Program-made: the position numbers and the translations under genes
Notes under the pieces: generated by a model
What the model was told of the DNA's origin: nothing
The model's database searches: none
What the model saw: the letters and a program-made list of their open reading frames with translations, nothing else
Shown: in pieces, positions 17,090-25,907 of the stretch
Layout of the letters: each line of letters opens with the position of its first letter
Position numbering within the stretch: position 1 is the first letter of the stretch
NCBI GenBank assembly: GCA_902406105.1
Contig: CABPCP010000003.1
Coordinates: 1 to 64,000, forward strand
DNA length: 64,000 nt
Reading direction: 5' to 3'
From: an uncultured Mordavella sp.
Lineage (GTDB): Bacteria; Bacillota; Clostridia; Lachnospirales; Lachnospiraceae

Positions 17090-19348
17090 TTATTTCTGTT
17101 TCCTCTTATCCGCCCGTGTCCGCATCACATACCACAAAGCTCCCGTAATGCAGACAGATGAGTATGCGCCGACTACGATTCCCACCATCAGCGGCAGGGC
17201 GAATTCTTTGATCGAGCTGACGCCCAGGACATAGAGCACAGCGATCGAAATAAAGGTAGTAAGAGAAGTGTAGATACTTCTGGTCAGCGTCTGGGTAATA
17301 CTCTTATTGACAATATACGCAAGGTCCGTAGTCTTGGTCCGGTAATGCAGTTCTTCCCTGATCCGGTCGAAGATCACAATGGTGGCGTTAATAGAATAAC
17401 CCACAAGGGTCAGCATACACGCGATAAAGGTACTGCCCACCGCGATCCTGGAAACCGCGTAGAATCCCAGCACCACCAGCACGTCATGGAGCAGAGCCGC
17501 AACCGCGCTGGTAGCGAACCGGATATCTTTAAACCGGAACCAAATATACAGCAGCATGAAGATACCTGCCACGATCACCGCGATCACCGCATCCTGACGC
17601 ATTTCATTACTTACCGTAGAGCTGATATTCTCTGCTGTGATCTTGCTCTCATCCACGCCAAAGTTATCCACCAAAGCCTGGTTAAGAGCCTCTCTCTGAT
17701 CCAGATCAAGCGTGACCGTCTTGATGATCACCTGGTTGGTGCCATCTACTTTCTGGGTCTGTACATTAGCGTCTCCGGTCACCTCTTCTACCACCGGCAC
17801 GATCTCCTGATCAATTTCATTGATGGTATAATCTTCATTAAAGGTAACATTGGTAGAAGTTCCTCCCTGGAAATCCAGGCTGTAGGAGAAAGCTCCCGCG
17901 CCTCTGCCCCCATTGACTCCCATGATCACGAATCCAAGCAGGATCACTCCGATGGAAGCGGAAAAGAACCATTTCCTTTTACCCAGGAAATTGATAGGTT
18001 CACGCTCTTTCTTAGGCCGGTAATAAACCTTAGGATTGCGGATTCCCACTCCATAGAAAGCGAACACGATCATCCGGGTGATCACAAGCGCCGTAAACAT
18101 CGAAACCACAATACCGATCGCCAGCGTCTGAGCGAATCCCTTTACCGTTCCAGAACCAAGGAACCACAGGACTGCCGCCGCAATAAGGGTCGTCACGTTT
18201 CCGTCTACGATCGCGGAAAGAGCTTTATCAAATCCCGCTTTCAGGGAATTGCGCACGCTTTTTCCTTTGGACATCTCTTCTTTTACTCTGGCAAAAATGA
18301 TCACGTTGGCATCTACCGCCATTCCAATACTCAGAATGATACCCGCGATTCCCTGCAGAGTCAGCGTCACATCAAAAGCATTTAAGATCAGCAGAACGAT
18401 CTCTGTATAGATGATCAGTGCAAGGCTGGAAGCCAACCCCGGCAGATAATAAACGAAGATCATAAAAATGAAAATGATCAAAAGCCCGATCACTCCGGCC
18501 ATCAGGCTGGTACTGATGGCTTCCTCTCCAAGCTGGGCGCCGACTACATTTGACCGCAGTTCTTCCAGCTCAAGCTGCAATCCTCCGATCCGGATAGTGG
18601 AAGCCAGCGTGTCCGCTTCGTCATAAGTCATATTTCCCGTAATCTGAGCCTCTCCATTTTCGATAGCGTTGTTCACGTTGGGTACGCTCACAAAGGTCCC
18701 ATCGTAGTAGATCGCGATGCTCTCCCCATTTTCATAGGCTTTTTCCGTGGCCGCGGCAAATTTTTCCGTTCCTTCATCCGTAAAGGTCAAAGATACAACG
18801 TTTTCATCCCGCTGTGTCGTCTGATTTTCCACCACGCCGGCCCGCGCGTCCTGAACTTCATCACCGGTAACGACAATGGATCCGTCTGCTTCCAGTTCTT
18901 CAATAGTTTTATTCAGCTGGTAATCCTGGGCCGGATCACCAGTATTGTTGATCATCGAATAGTTTTCTGATCCATCGCTTCCAGTCTGGGCAATGAAATA
19001 AAGAGAACCCGGCTGACCAAGTTCCTCCAGAATCTGATTAGCGTCAGATACTCCGGGGATCTCGATATTGATTCGGTCGTCTCCCTCCTGGTATACTACC
19101 GCCTCTGTACTGTACTCTTCCACACGTCTTTGAAGCTTGTAGATCGTATCCGCCATGTCTTCGCTGGATGGATTGTCATCTTTGACCTGGTAGGTGATAC
19201 TCACGCCTCCCGCCAGATCCAGACCCAGCTTGATGTTCTTCGCCGAACCGGTTCCGCCTTCTCCAAACCCCCAAATGGCAGTGTAACCCAGCAGCACAAT
19301 GAGCACCGCCGTCACCAAAAGGCTTATGATGCCTCTGCTTTTCTTCAT
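17090..19348 (-). CDS. secDF: Fused protein translocase subunit SecD/SecF
   Basis: This protein of about 752 residues holds SecD (first transmembrane helix, long external P1 region, then five helices) and SecF in one chain. SecD blocks include LGLDLAGGVSITYQV and SIGMAVDANVIIFARVKEE; the SecF half has SLDFQGGTSTNVTF and GYSINATIVIFDRIREEL. The complex uses the proton gradient to pull secreted proteins through SecYEG. I chose the ATG at 19348 (AAGGAAG seven bases upstream, next residues KKSRG). An upstream ATG at 19444 would overlap scfB and has no family support. Fusion of secD and secF is common in Firmicutes. yajC is not adjacent. Confidence 0.94.
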   Translation of the reverse strand: MKKSRGIISLLVTAVLIVLLGYTAIWGFGEGGTGSAKNIKLGLDLAGGVSITYQVKDDNPSSEDMADTIYKLQRRVEEYSTEAVVYQEGDDRINIEIPGVSDANQILEELGQPGSLYFIAQTGSDGSENYSMINNTGDPAQDYQLNKTIEELEADGSIVVTGDEVQDARAGVVENQTTQRDENVVSLTFTDEGTEKFAAATEKAYENGESIAIYYDGTFVSVPNVNNAIENGEAQITGNMTYDEADTLASTIRIGGLQLELEELRSNVVGAQLGEEAISTSLMAGVIGLLIIFIFMIFVYYLPGLASSLALIIYTEIVLLILNAFDVTLTLQGIAGIILSIGMAVDANVIIFARVKEEMSKGKSVRNSLKAGFDKALSAIVDGNVTTLIAAAVLWFLGSGTVKGFAQTLAIGIVVSMFTALVITRMIVFAFYGVGIRNPKVYYRPKKEREPINFLGKRKWFFSASIGVILLGFVIMGVNGGRGAGAFSYSLDFQGGTSTNVTFNEDYTINEIDQEIVPVVEEVTGDANVQTQKVDGTNQVIIKTVTLDLDQREALNQALVDNFGVDESKITAENISSTVSNEMRQDAVIAVIVAGIFMLLYIWFRFKDIRFATSAVAALLHDVLVVLGFYAVSRIAVGSTFIACMLTLVGYSINATIVIFDRIREELHYRTKTTDLAYIVNKSITQTLTRSIYTSLTTFISIAVLYVLGVSSIKEFALPLMVGIVVGAYSSVCITGALWYVMRTRADKRKQK

Positions 19349-19383
19349 GTTCAACTTCCTTTCCGCGCTCTCATCCTTCGACT

Positions 19384-20772
19384 TTAGGACAACGCCGCTT
19401 TTATCATGATTGCACATTCCACCCGTTTGCGTTCCATCTCGCATCCAACATCATAGGTATCGTGGATGGTTCCATGGAAATGGTGTGAATTGGCCATACA
19501 TCCTCCGCTGCAGTAGAATTTCGCAAAACACTTCCTGCACTTTTCTTTGGAGTAAACGCTGCAGCTGCGGAATTCATCCGCGATCTGCGGCCGTGTGACC
19601 CCCTCCTCAACGGTCCCCATCTTGAACTCTTCCTGTCCCACGAACTGATGGCAGGGATAGAGATCTCCCCAGGGCGTTACCGCCAGGTATTCGGTACCCG
19701 AACCACAGCCTGACAAGCGCTTCGCCACACAAGGACCACCGTCTAAGTCTATCATAAAATGGAAGAAATTAAAACCTTTTCCCTCTTTTTCTCTTTGGAT
19801 CATAATCTTCGCCAGCTTGTCATACTCTTCTAAGATCACCGGCAGGTCTTCTTCCCGGATGGCGTAGGGATCTGTCTCATCTCCCACCACCGGTTCTACT
19901 GAAACCTGTTTAAATCCCAGATCCGCAAAATGGAGGATATCCTTCGAAAAGTCCAGATTATTCCGGGTAAAGGTTCCCCGTACATAGTATTTCTCCTGGT
20001 TCCGGCTTTCCGCCAGTTTCTGGAATTTTGGCACGATCAGGTCGTAGCTCCCCTTCCCGCTGCGGAATGGACGCATCGCATCGTTGACTTCTTTCCGGCC
20101 ATCCAGGCTGAGCACCACATTGTCCATCTCCCGGTTAATGAATTCCTGGATCTCGTCATTTAAGAGCACTCCGTTGGTGGTCACGGTAAAACGGAAATGT
20201 TTATTATAGAGCTTCTCCTGCTCCCTTCCGTAAGCCACCAGGTCTTTGACCACCTGCCAGTTCATCAGAGGTTCTCCTCCAAAGAAATCCACTTCCAGGT
20301 TCCGCCGGTTCCCGGAATTCTGGATCAGGAAATCCAGCGCCTTTTTCCCTACCTCAAAGCTCATCAAGGCCCTTCTTCCATGGTACTCTCCTTCCTCGGC
20401 AAAACAGTACCTGCAGGCAAGGTTGCAGTCATGGGCAATGTGGAGGCACAGAGCTTTTACCACCGTTTTCCTCTGCTTCACCTCCTGGATCAGGCTTTCA
20501 TATGTATCTTCTGTAAATAACTGTCCGGCTTCTGTAAGCTCCTGTATATCCGCAAGCCCTTCCCGGATCTCTTCTTCTTTATATTTTCCGCTCAACGCCT
20601 GGACGGCGGACTGCCCCAGCTCGTCTTCTCCAAGCTCCTGGGCGGTATAGGACTCTTTCTGCTGCGTCAGCCATGCGATCAGATCATAGCACAGCTCGTC
20701 TACAACGTGGACCGCGCCGCTGTAAACATCCAGCACAATGCGGTATCCATTGTTCTGATACTGGTGAATCAA
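19384..20772 (-). CDS. scfB: Thioether cross-link-forming SCIFF peptide maturase (radical SAM/SPASM)
   Basis: This 462-residue enzyme has the radical-SAM motif CNLACRYC (Cys 116, 120, 123) and a C-terminal SPASM domain with CGSGTEYLAVTPWGDLYPC and CRKCFAKFYCSGGC, which bind extra [4Fe-4S] clusters. The N terminus is a peptide-recognition (RRE-like) segment. It forms Cys-sulfur to carbon thioether links in the SCIFF peptide, whose gene lies 97 bases upstream. The pair is one of the most conserved RiPP systems in Clostridia, but its biological role is not established. secDF follows on the same strand. Confidence 0.95.
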   Translation of the reverse strand: MIHQYQNNGYRIVLDVYSGAVHVVDELCYDLIAWLTQQKESYTAQELGEDELGQSAVQALSGKYKEEEIREGLADIQELTEAGQLFTEDTYESLIQEVKQRKTVVKALCLHIAHDCNLACRYCFAEEGEYHGRRALMSFEVGKKALDFLIQNSGNRRNLEVDFFGGEPLMNWQVVKDLVAYGREQEKLYNKHFRFTVTTNGVLLNDEIQEFINREMDNVVLSLDGRKEVNDAMRPFRSGKGSYDLIVPKFQKLAESRNQEKYYVRGTFTRNNLDFSKDILHFADLGFKQVSVEPVVGDETDPYAIREEDLPVILEEYDKLAKIMIQREKEGKGFNFFHFMIDLDGGPCVAKRLSGCGSGTEYLAVTPWGDLYPCHQFVGQEEFKMGTVEEGVTRPQIADEFRSCSVYSKEKCRKCFAKFYCSGGCMANSHHFHGTIHDTYDVGCEMERKRVECAIMIKAALS

Positions 20773-20807
20773 GGTTTGATACCCCTTTCTTTTTCTCTTT
20801 TATACGA

Positions 20808-20836
20808 CAAGAAACAGCGACCTTTAAGACCGCTGT
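20808..20836 (-). terminator. Hairpin between scfA and scfB (weak terminator or attenuator)
   Basis: ACAGCG and CGCTGT pair, extended by G-T wobbles, and are followed on the minus strand by TTTCTT. It lies between the precursor gene and the maturase gene. It could favour production of precursor over enzyme. Confidence 0.45.
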
Positions 20837-20869
20837 CCCCGGTATTTCCTATCCACAAATAAAACTTGT

Positions 20870-21013
20870 TTACTTCCTGTTCTCGCAGGTCTGGTTTCCT
20901 ACTGTACAGGATGTCTTGCAGGCAGACTGGCAGGATGTCTGACATTCTCCGCATCCGCCTTTTTTTACTGTGTTGTTCAGTGTCTGTGTATTTAAGGTTT
21001 TTACATGTTTCAT
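20870..21013 (-). CDS. scfA: SCIFF ribosomal peptide precursor (six cysteines in forty-five)
   Basis: This short gene encodes 47 residues beginning MKHVKTLNTQTL and ending QTCENRK. It has exactly six cysteines (21, 24, 28, 32, 36, 43) in the SCIFF arrangement GGCGEC, SCQSAC, KTSC and C near the end. A strong AAGGAGG ribosome site lies about eight bases before the ATG. The product is the substrate of the ScfB maturase encoded downstream. A small TIGR04086-type membrane gene precedes it. Mature function in the cell is unknown in the family. Confidence 0.95.
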   Translation of the reverse strand: MKHVKTLNTQTLNNTVKKGGCGECQTSCQSACKTSCTVGNQTCENRK

Positions 21014-21085
21014 CGGTTTCTCCTCCTTAGTTTCGCTTAACTTATGCTATTATACCATCCTGTCAGGGTTTTCGCAATCCTTTTA

Positions 21086-21460
21086 TCACGAAATCATTCC
21101 TCCGGCCATTCCTCCTCCCGCGCAAAGGATCAAAGTTGTCACCAGGTTCACCCCGTCTGTATTCAGCGTGTGGTATACCCCCAGAGTGATCGCCATCAAA
21201 AGAGCGAAATACAGGATTCCCAGTCCGATCCCCCATAGAAATCTTTTGCGTTTTGCCATCTTTCCAATGGCGATCCCTCCGATCAGTGTAGAGATCACAT
21301 AAACCGCCACGATAGCCGCTGACACCGCCTTTTCATTTAATTCCAGTTTATACAGAAGCACCGTCAAAAGAGCCAGGAGCGCTCCTGTAATGATATAGGA
21401 AGCCAGCAGCGCTTTTAAGATCCACATAACCGGTGAGTCTCTGCGGATTTGTCTTTCCAT
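21086..21460 (-). CDS. TIGR04086-type small membrane protein
   Basis: This 124-residue protein has about four membrane spans. A charged N terminus (MERQIRRDS) precedes the first helix, and a Gly-rich GGGMAGGMIS closes the protein. Proteins of this size and pattern next to the SCIFF gene are grouped as TIGR04086. The function is unknown. Position upstream of scfA on the same strand suggests a link with the SCIFF system or with protein export. Confidence 0.8.
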   Translation of the reverse strand: MERQIRRDSPVMWILKALLASYIITGALLALLTVLLYKLELNEKAVSAAIVAVYVISTLIGGIAIGKMAKRKRFLWGIGLGILYFALLMAITLGVYHTLNTDGVNLVTTLILCAGGGMAGGMIS

Positions 21461-21522
21461 CTCATCCCTCCTTGTCTACTACCACAAGGTATGAGCGCAA
21501 AGACGCAAATATTCCTGTTATC

Positions 21523-22071
21523 CTACTGTTCCATCTGCCTTCCCAGGAAGGCGGCCGCGCAGGAGGCCATTTTCTGTTCCAGTTCGCTGAATTTCTTCCT
21601 GCCTTCTTTCGTAAGAAGAATCACTCCTCCTATCACGTCTCCTTCACAGAGAATGGGACTGATCACCTCATATGCGTATTCTTCTTCCTGGTCTTTTACT
21701 ACTGGGGTATACTTTTTATCTCCAGCGGCGGCCAGCAGGGAATTCCTTTCTCCCAGAATTTTCTCCATCTGTCTGCTGATCAGCCGGTCCTGCAGTTCCT
21801 TTTTGCCGGAACCGGAAGCCGCGATCACCTGATCCATATCGCAGACACACACCAGGCAGCCCATGGTCTGGGACAGACTTTCCGCATACTGTTTTGCAAA
21901 TGTAGACAATTCGCCGATAGGAGAATACTTCTTCAGTATGATCTCTCCTTCCCGGTCCGTAAAGATTTCCAAAGGATCTCCTTCCCGAATCCTGAGTGTC
22001 CTTCTGATTTCTTTTGGGATCACAACCCTTCCAAGGTCGTCGATCCTCCTGACGATTCCCGTTGCTTTCAT
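21523..22071 (-). CDS. spoVT: Stage V sporulation protein T
   Basis: This 182-residue regulator has an N-terminal AbrB-type swapped-hairpin DNA-binding domain (MKATGIVRRIDDLGRVVIP through residue 50) and a C-terminal GAF-like domain. It is a forespore transcription factor that tunes sigma-G-dependent genes. Length and the opening residues match SpoVT almost exactly. It is divergently oriented to yqeY with 137 bases between. Confidence 0.96.
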   Translation of the reverse strand: MKATGIVRRIDDLGRVVIPKEIRRTLRIREGDPLEIFTDREGEIILKKYSPIGELSTFAKQYAESLSQTMGCLVCVCDMDQVIAASGSGKKELQDRLISRQMEKILGERNSLLAAAGDKKYTPVVKDQEEEYAYEVISPILCEGDVIGGVILLTKEGRKKFSELEQKMASCAAAFLGRQMEQ

Positions 22072-22208
22072 AGATCATTTCCTCCATTTGTCATATTTGG
22101 CAGACTAAGTATATTATCTGTGAAAGAAGGGAAATTTATACAGTATTGAAAATACCTTCTTGTTCTGTTAAACTTTAAACAGGAAAATCGAATGGGAGGG
22201 ATACCATC

Positions 22209-22655
22209 ATGAGTAAAATCGAAGAAGTAAGAAGCGATATGGTCAAAGCCATGAAAGCCGGCGAAAAAGAGCGGAAAGAAACCTTGTCTATGCTCCTTGC
22301 CGCTCTGAAGAATAAAGCCATTGACAAGCGTTCTGATCTGACAGAAGAAGAGGAAGTGCAAGTAGTATTAAAGGAAATCAAACAGACCAAAGAAACTCTG
22401 GAAATGACCCCCGCGGATCGGACTGAGATCATCGAGGAATGCAGCCGCCGTCTGGCTGTTTTGGAGCAGTACGCCCCTAAAATGATGAATGAGGAAGAGA
22501 TCAAAGCAGTGATCACCACCACCTTGAACGAACTTGGCATCGCCGCTCCGACTCCTAAGGATAAAGGCAAGATCATGAAAGTCCTGATGCCAAAAGTAAA
22601 AGGGAAAGCAGACGGGAAGTTGGTCAGCGAGACGCTGGGAACCTTCTTTCAATAG
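22209..22655 (+). CDS. yqeY: GatB/YqeY domain-containing protein
   Basis: This 148-residue protein consists of the YqeY domain, a helical fold related to the tRNA-binding tail of the amidotransferase subunit GatB. Family blocks are MLLAALKNKAID and the C-terminal KGKIMKVLMPKVKGKADG. The exact role is unknown; binding to tRNA is presumed from the fold. GGAGGG lies upstream of the ATG. It is the last ordinary gene before the decayed IS and accessory block. Confidence 0.93.
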   Translation: MSKIEEVRSDMVKAMKAGEKERKETLSMLLAALKNKAIDKRSDLTEEEEVQVVLKEIKQTKETLEMTPADRTEIIEECSRRLAVLEQYAPKMMNEEEIKAVITTTLNELGIAAPTPKDKGKIMKVLMPKVKGKADGKLVSETLGTFFQ

Positions 22656-22697
22656 AGAGTTCCAATACAGATTTTAACTTAAAATCCGCGCACAAAA

Positions 22698-24343
22698 AGA
22701 GGGCGTTGCAAAATCATCAAAATAGGTGACGGAGCGATGCCCTCGCTCCATCTAAAGGGAAAACGGAAATGCCTCCACTTTGTTTTGTGGATTACCTCCG
22801 TTTTTAGGCGTACTTTAATAATACTACTTAATTTTATGCCCCATTTATGCGGATTCCTTCACTGGAAATAGATGTTTTCCAGTTCAATTTTTGTATTTTC
22901 GCATGGAGTTTATTGAGATTATATCCCATACTAAGTAAAAGTATCTCCAGTTTTACTTTGGTTTTCCCACGCAGCAGAAATCTTTGGAATTCGTAATCGT
23001 TTTTCTGAACTCCAAATGCTCCTTCCACCTGGATCGAACGGTTCATCCGATATAGAATTCCTGTCGTTTCTAAAAAACTTTTAGAGATGTACAGTCGTTT
23101 ATTCCCTTTTGCTTTCGTACATTTCTCTTTATGAGGACATCCGATACAATCTTCACATTCGTAGACGGTTACTTCGGATTCATAGCCGCTCTTGTTTGTC
23201 TGCTTTTTTAGAAGGATCGGCCACAGTTTTTTCCGGCATGTCAGGTGTAAGTATCGTTTGTCTCGTCATATCCCATGTTTTCCTGTTTACTGATATCCTT
23301 TTTAAAACTCCAGTTTTTCCATTTCTCATAAGTCTGGGGGTGATATGTTTTTTTGTTTCCGCTCCCTCAGATAGCTGTAACCTTCTTCTCTTTCATATCC
23401 GGAATCTGCCGATATACTGGGATAACGGAAGTCAAGCTTTTCAAGAATGGGACAAGAGTCCAGATGTCATTGCGATCTTGGAAAATGTCCGTTGCTACAA
23501 TATATTCGCTGTCTACAGCAATCTGTACGTTGTATCCTGGTTTCAGCTTGGTGTTACGCATATGGCCATCTTTTCGTGTGCATGAATGTAGCGTCCTGAT
23601 TGGTCTTGCAGTAATTATTCCGTCCCTGAAAACTGCAGTATGCCAGTCATAGATTGTCTGGCCGCTCCAAAAAAACGCCGGAACAGCTCCAGATACTTCT
23701 GGTTGCGGCTCTTCCGTTTCCCTCTACCATGGACAAAAACAGTATGCTGTTCTTCGCAGACCTGTTCCAAAAACCGGCAAATCTCCTGAAAATCCTGTGT
23801 CCTTGCGCCTTCAGTTACCTGAAAACTTTGTATGTATTCCTGATACAAGAGCAAAACTTCCTCTTGTATCTTCTGGAACATTTTTGTTTCCCATTTCTCT
23901 ACACATTTTTTCTAGACGAAAGCATATTTGTTCGCGCTGGCCTCCAGTTTTGTCCCGTCAATAAAAATAGTTTCCTTAAACAGCTCGCCCGCATTTTCCA
24001 GCCACTTTACCATTTGATAAAAGAGATTCTCACAAGCATCCGCCAGGAATCCGGTGCGGAAACGTACGATCATGCTGTGGTCAGGTGCTCTCTGCCCGGC
24101 AATCAGCCACATAAAGTTGATATCTCGTCTGCATGTCGTTTCAATTTTTCTGGATGAATAAATGTTCTGGGAATAAGCATAGGTCAGGATCTTGAACATG
24201 GTCTTAGGGCCCACTGCCAGATTTCTGCCTTTGGCAAAGTAAGCCTGATACAGCAATCTGTAATCTAGTTTCTCCAATTCGTGGCTCAGCAGTCGGACGG
24301 AATCTTTGATCCCAGCAGATGATCTGCCCCGCCTTCTGAGCAC
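22698..24343 (-). mobile_element. Decayed IS1182-like insertion sequence
   Basis: One end carries GGGCGTTGCAAAAT and GATGCCCTC near 22700-22745, matched by the solitary block at 150-260. The interior holds the broken transposase. The other end is not recognisable, because the transposase start is fused to a second transposase relic near 24310. No intact inverted repeats or target duplication could be paired by eye. The element is dead. Confidence 0.75.
22834..24343 (-). pseudogene. IS1182-family transposase, disrupted
   Basis: Reading from 24343 downward, the fragments line up as one transposase. The N-terminal part has DSVRLLSHELEKLDYRLLYQAY, then the helical PKTMFKILTYAYSQNIYSSRKIE and DINFMWLIAGQRAPDHSMIVRFR. 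At 23912-23914 a TAG stands where a tryptophan is expected (NKYAFV then KK), with the same frame resuming below. Frameshifts follow near 23600 and 23370. LKPGYNVQIAVDSEYI marks the catalytic DDE core, and the C-terminal end reads KTKVKLEILLLSMGYNLNKLH near 22900. It cannot make active transposase. Confidence 0.85.
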
Positions 24344-24500
24344 GTTTGTGGCGGAAATGAAGCTCAGAGACCTTTATCAAACTTATGGAAAGATAAAGAA
24401 AAATCAGACGACACTGATACAACTGTTTAAGATTATGATCTACACAGTATGAATCAGATCTATTCCAACCGGGATATCGAGACCGCATGTTGCAACGGCT
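24311..24500 (+). pseudogene. Second IS1182-family transposase relic (N-terminal fragment)
   Basis: On the plus strand the translation reads IPADDLPRLLSTFVAEMKLR, then DLYQTYGKIKKNQTTL, then QLFKIMIYTV. After one frameshift it continues NQIYSNRDIETACC. This is the N-terminal region of an IS1182-type transposase, distinct from the minus-strand copy. Only about 60 residues remain. It starts at the point where the minus-strand transposase N terminus ends, so the two are head to head. Confidence 0.7.
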
Positions 24501-24568
24501 TATCTGCCGCTTTTTCTTCCCGGCAAAAATGCAGGTTCCTGCGAAGTATATTCCTCATTTCTGTAAAA

Positions 24569-24584
24569 TCACCCAAAATGGTGA
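24569..24584. promoter_or_regulatory. Inverted-repeat operator upstream of the plus-strand catabolic operon
   Basis: TCACC-CAAAAT-GGTGA is a perfect inverted repeat with five-base arms, followed by CGA. It lies 107 bases before the ATG at 24691. The same design occurs upstream of the opposite operon at 35867-35882. A second shared block, AGAATT followed by TTAAGA, lies closer to both genes and may be promoter sequence. Confidence 0.6.
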
Positions 24585-24690
24585 CGAAATCCCCAAAATC
24601 ATTTGTTAGAATTTACGTAAATTAAGAGATTCTGGTATGTTGTCTTAATTTCAATGCAACTATTTTAGTGTGACAAAGGAGGTAAACACT

Positions 24691-25857
24691 ATGCGAGGAC
24701 TTGTCGTAAGGGCTGAATGGGCTCCAAAAGAAGATTATGTATTGACTGAGACAGAAAAACGCAGAAAATTAGCCTACAATTCCAACAAAGTATGGAAAAA
24801 TCCTACCTGGAGCGTAGAGAGAGATTATCCGGATCCGGAATGCGGTCCAAAAGACGTGATTTTAAAGGTGGCCGCCTGTGGTGTTTGCGGGTCAGACGTA
24901 CATATGCTGATGAAAAATGATGAAGATTATGTGTTCTATGCTGGGGAAGCTGGATTCCCGGTCATCATCGGACACGAATTTGCCGGTGAAGTCGTAGAAG
25001 TTGGTAAAGATGTCAAGACCGTCAAGGTTGGCGATTATGTAACCGCTGAAGAGGTGCAGTGGTGCGGCGAATGTCTCGCTTGCCGCTATGGTCTTTTTAA
25101 TCAATGTGAAAATCTGGATCAGCTTGGTTTCGACAACCCCAATAATGGAGCGATGGCAGATTATGTCCGCGTGGAAGAAAAATTCGTCTATAAGCTCAAC
25201 AGTCTGAAGCGTCTTTACCCGGACAAAGACCGCATCATGGAGGCCGGTGCACTAGTAGAACCCACTTGTGTAGCTTATGAGGGGATGTTCTCTGTAGCGA
25301 AAGGATTCCAGGTTGGTTCTCACGTAGCTGTATTCGGGACCGGCCCTATCGGACTAGCTGCCATCCAACTGGCCAAATGTGCTGGCGCCGCAAATATTAC
25401 AGCATTTGAATATAATGCAAACAGGCAGGCGTTAGCAAAGAAAATGGGCGCTGACTTCGTATATGATCCAAGAGATGTAGATCCTGTTGCTGTAGTCATG
25501 GAAAACACCAACGGCGTCGGCGTTGGCATGGTGGTTGACGCAACCGGCTTCTATTCCTCCGTGATGCCACATGCAGAGAAAATGCTCAGCAATGCTGGTA
25601 AGATCATTATGGTAGGAATGGGGCCGGAGACGCCGGAAATCCATCCTATGATCCATCATCGAAAGGGTAGTGGCATCTTTGCCACTCTCGGACATTCTGG
25701 ACGCGGCGTATTCGCAAGTGTGATCAACCTGATGGCCGCCGGACGTATTGATATGACGCCTGCCATCACTGCCCGATATTCCCTGGATGACGCAGTAGAG
25801 GGCGTACAGTGCCTAATCGGAAACGCCGACAATGCCAAGGTTATGATCAAGCCATAA
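24691..25857 (+). CDS. Zinc-dependent alcohol dehydrogenase, IolM-like (scyllo-inosose 3-dehydrogenase family)
   Basis: This 388-residue medium-chain dehydrogenase has the catalytic zinc site C66 (CGVCGSD), H95-E96 (GHEFAGE) and a later Glu in VEPTCVAYEG. A structural zinc site is formed by C125, C128, C131 and C139 (WCGECLACRYG). The NAD fold has GTGPIGLAA. An N-terminal extension with RRKLAYNSNKVWKNP before the catalytic domain resembles, from memory, the Thermotoga IolM enzyme, which oxidises scyllo-inosose. The start at 24691 follows AAAGGAGG by eight bases. It is the first gene of the operon. The substrate assignment is inference; a sugar or polyol dehydrogenase is certain enough. Confidence 0.82.
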   Translation: MRGLVVRAEWAPKEDYVLTETEKRRKLAYNSNKVWKNPTWSVERDYPDPECGPKDVILKVAACGVCGSDVHMLMKNDEDYVFYAGEAGFPVIIGHEFAGEVVEVGKDVKTVKVGDYVTAEEVQWCGECLACRYGLFNQCENLDQLGFDNPNNGAMADYVRVEEKFVYKLNSLKRLYPDKDRIMEAGALVEPTCVAYEGMFSVAKGFQVGSHVAVFGTGPIGLAAIQLAKCAGAANITAFEYNANRQALAKKMGADFVYDPRDVDPVAVVMENTNGVGVGMVVDATGFYSSVMPHAEKMLSNAGKIIMVGMGPETPEIHPMIHHRKGSGIFATLGHSGRGVFASVINLMAAGRIDMTPAITARYSLDDAVEGVQCLIGNADNAKVMIKP

Positions 25858-25907
25858 AAAAACACTCTGGGTTATTAAACAATCAAAAAAGAAAGGCGGG
25901 AAAGGTT

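Noticed and set aside
17345..18385. Long open frame (346 codons) on the plus strand opposite secDF
   Set aside because: The translation is rich in His, Arg and Asp with no recognisable domain, and it lies fully inside the well-supported secDF gene. It is an antisense shadow.
23109..23652. Plus-strand open frames within the decayed IS
   Set aside because: They are antisense to the recognisable DDE-transposase segments and have no independent support.
24204..24488. Minus-strand open frame of 94 codons across the transposase junction
   Set aside because: It is out of frame with the transposase on that strand and opposes the plus-strand transposase relic, so it is not a gene.
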